From an uncultured Clostridia bacterium (GTDB lineage Bacteria > Bacillota > Clostridia > Oscillospirales > Acutalibacteraceae), in the NCBI GenBank assembly GCA_947565265.1, contig CANOFK010000066.1, forward strand, positions 1 to 6,648: a stretch of 6,648 nucleotides of DNA, given 5' to 3'. This document shows, piece after piece, positions 5,552 to 6,648 of this stretch (positions are counted from its first letter, which is position 1; each line of letters opens with the position of its first letter). Position numbers and translations under genes: made by a program. The notes under the pieces are model-generated. The model was not told the DNA's origin. It searched no databases and was given only the letters and a program-made list of their open reading frames with translations.

Positions 5552-6648
5552 TCAGCCCTCCCTGGCCCTGTCCGCCTCCACCTGCTCCGAAAGCTCGGTC
5601 CAGGCCAGCAGCAGTTCTTCCGCCCTGGCCGCCAACTGCCCAATCTCCTCCGATAGCTCCCCTACCTTCTGGTAGTCCGCGGCTATCTCCGGGTCGTCAA
5701 GCTGCGCCTCCAGCGCCCCTTTCCGGGTGTCGTTCTCCTCTATCTCCTTTTCCAGCCGGGCCAGGGCCGCCCGGCGGCGGCGCACCTCCGCGTCCCGCTC
5801 TTTGCGCTGCTTGTACAGGTTCACCTTGGGCGCGGCCTGCTTTTCCTCTATGGCCTCTATGGCCTCCCGCTGCGCCAGGTAATCGTCGTAGTTGCCGCGG
5901 TACAGGGTGGCCCCGGCCTTCCCCAGCACATACACCTTGTCCGCCAGCTTGTTGATCAAATACCGGTCGTGGGAAACCACAAACAGCGTACCGTCATACC
6001 CCAACAGCGCCTCCTCCAGCGCCTCGCAAGAGCCTATGTCCAGGTGGTTGGTGGGCTCGTCCAGCAGCAAAAAGTTCGCCTTCGAGAGCATCAGTTTCAG
6101 CAGCAAGATCCTGGCCCGCTCCCCGCCGCTCAAAGCCCCCACCGGCTTAAACACATCCTCCCCCTTAAACAGGAACACCGCCAGGGCGTTGCGCACCTCG
6201 GTCTGGCTCATCCGGGGGTGCAAGTCCCATATCTCGTCTATAACCTCCTTCTCGTCGTGCAGGCTCAACTGGGACTGCTCATAGTACCCCAGGTCCACCC
6301 CCGCGCCTATGCGCACAAAGCCCGCGTCCGGCCGGTACTGCTCCAGCAAAATCTTAAACAGGCTGGTCTTGCCGCAGCCGTTGGGGCCAATGAGGAAAAT
6401 CTTCTCCCCCCGCTTGATCTCCAAGTCCACGTCCTGAAAAATAGGCGCCTGCCCGTTAAACGAGAGCCGCAGCCCCTGGGCGGTCAGCACGTCGTCCCCG
6501 CTCCGTCTGCTGGCATGGAACTGGAACCGGATGGATTCCGGGTCCGCTTCGGGTTTCTCCAGCGTGGCCTCCAGCCGGTCAATGGCCTTCTGTTTGCTGG
6601 CAATGGTCACATAGTTGCGCTCCTGGTTCCACCGGCGCTGCTGCTCAA
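5552..6648 (-). CDS. ABC-F family ATPase, C-terminal half (5' end beyond window)
   Basis: ABC-F proteins are soluble, carry two ATPase domains and no membrane part, and act on ribosomes; some members give antibiotic resistance. Here the second ABC domain is complete. Counting from the GTG at 6608-6610, it shows Walker A GPNGCGKT (75-82), Q-loop YYEQSQ (109-114), signature LSGGE (160-164), Walker B LLLDEP followed by TNHLD (181-191) and the switch histidine in VVSHDRYL (H214). A charged coiled-coil C-terminal domain follows (about 266-345), as in Uup/YdiF-type members. That GTG is not the real start: twelve further codons stay open to the window edge, reading EQQRRWNQERNY, a typical interdomain linker. 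The first ABC domain, probably 270-290 residues, must lie past 6648. Its closest resemblance is to YdiF-like housekeeping ABC-F proteins, but without the linker tip a subfamily or resistance role cannot be assigned. Confidence 0.92.
   Translation of the reverse strand, partial: EQQRRWNQERNYVTIASKQKAIDRLEATLEKPEADPESIRFQFHASRRSGDDVLTAQGLRLSFNGQAPIFQDVDLEIKRGEKIFLIGPNGCGKTSLFKILLEQYRPDAGFVRIGAGVDLGYYEQSQLSLHDEKEVIDEIWDLHPRMSQTEVRNALAVFLFKGEDVFKPVGALSGGERARILLLKLMLSKANFLLLDEPTNHLDIGSCEALEEALLGYDGTLFVVSHDRYLINKLADKVYVLGKAGATLYRGNYDDYLAQREAIEAIEEKQAAPKVNLYKQRKERDAEVRRRRAALARLEKEIEENDTRKGALEAQLDDPEIAADYQKVGELSEEIGQLAARAEELLLAWTELSEQVEADRAREG

Noticed and set aside
5552..6610. A complete 352-residue single-domain ATPase starting at the GTG at 6608-6610
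   Set aside because: The frame continues open to the window edge with typical ABC-F linker residues, and only the second of the two expected ABC domains is present. The gene is cut by the window.
1..6648. A novel defence, mobile or biosynthetic system
   Set aside because: All four genes belong to well-known families with intact motifs, standard operon structure and ordinary terminators. No repeats, integrase, toxin-like or unknown small genes fill the gaps.

Overview
This is an ordinary chromosomal stretch of a GC-rich bacterium carrying metabolic and translation-associated housekeeping genes. The GC content looks above 60% by eye. GC-rich codons combined with Firmicutes-like proteins, strong AGGAG/GGAGG ribosome binding sites and clean intrinsic terminators suggest a high-GC member of the Clostridia (Oscillospiraceae-like gut bacteria are the closest fit). 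That placement is inference: the window has no rRNA or other phylogenetic marker. I see no mobile element, CRISPR array, tRNA, defence module or phage gene.

Layout. Positions 1-229 hold a short inverted repeat, a good sigma-A-type promoter (-10 at 133-138) and a GC-rich leader. They are followed by ilvE (230-1300), a complete branched-chain amino acid aminotransferase that ends at a perfect 9-bp terminator hairpin (1326-1353). A second promoter, with an extended -10 at 1425-1433, has a 10-bp inverted repeat (1378-1387 and 1406-1415) overlapping its -35. It drives a two-gene operon: malQ (4-alpha-glucanotransferase, 1569-3140) and glgP (glycogen/maltodextrin phosphorylase, 3082-5433). A bidirectional terminator (5468-5501) separates glgP from a convergent gene on the minus strand (5552 to the window edge). 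That gene encodes the C-terminal half of an ABC-F ATPase; its start lies outside the window.

How the genes work together. MalQ and GlgP form the standard alpha-glucan utilisation pair. GlgP removes glucose-1-phosphate from chain ends and stalls on short maltodextrins; MalQ disproportionates these into longer chains that GlgP can attack again. IlvE is a separate transcription unit making or degrading leucine, isoleucine and valine. The ABC-F protein probably acts on the ribosome and is unrelated to the other genes.

I did not find a convincing undescribed system. The points most worth checking are the unusual 59-nt malQ/glgP overlap, which one extra G near 3061-3063 would remove; the inverted repeat straddling the malQ promoter; and a Pro/Ala-rich insertion inside GlgP.
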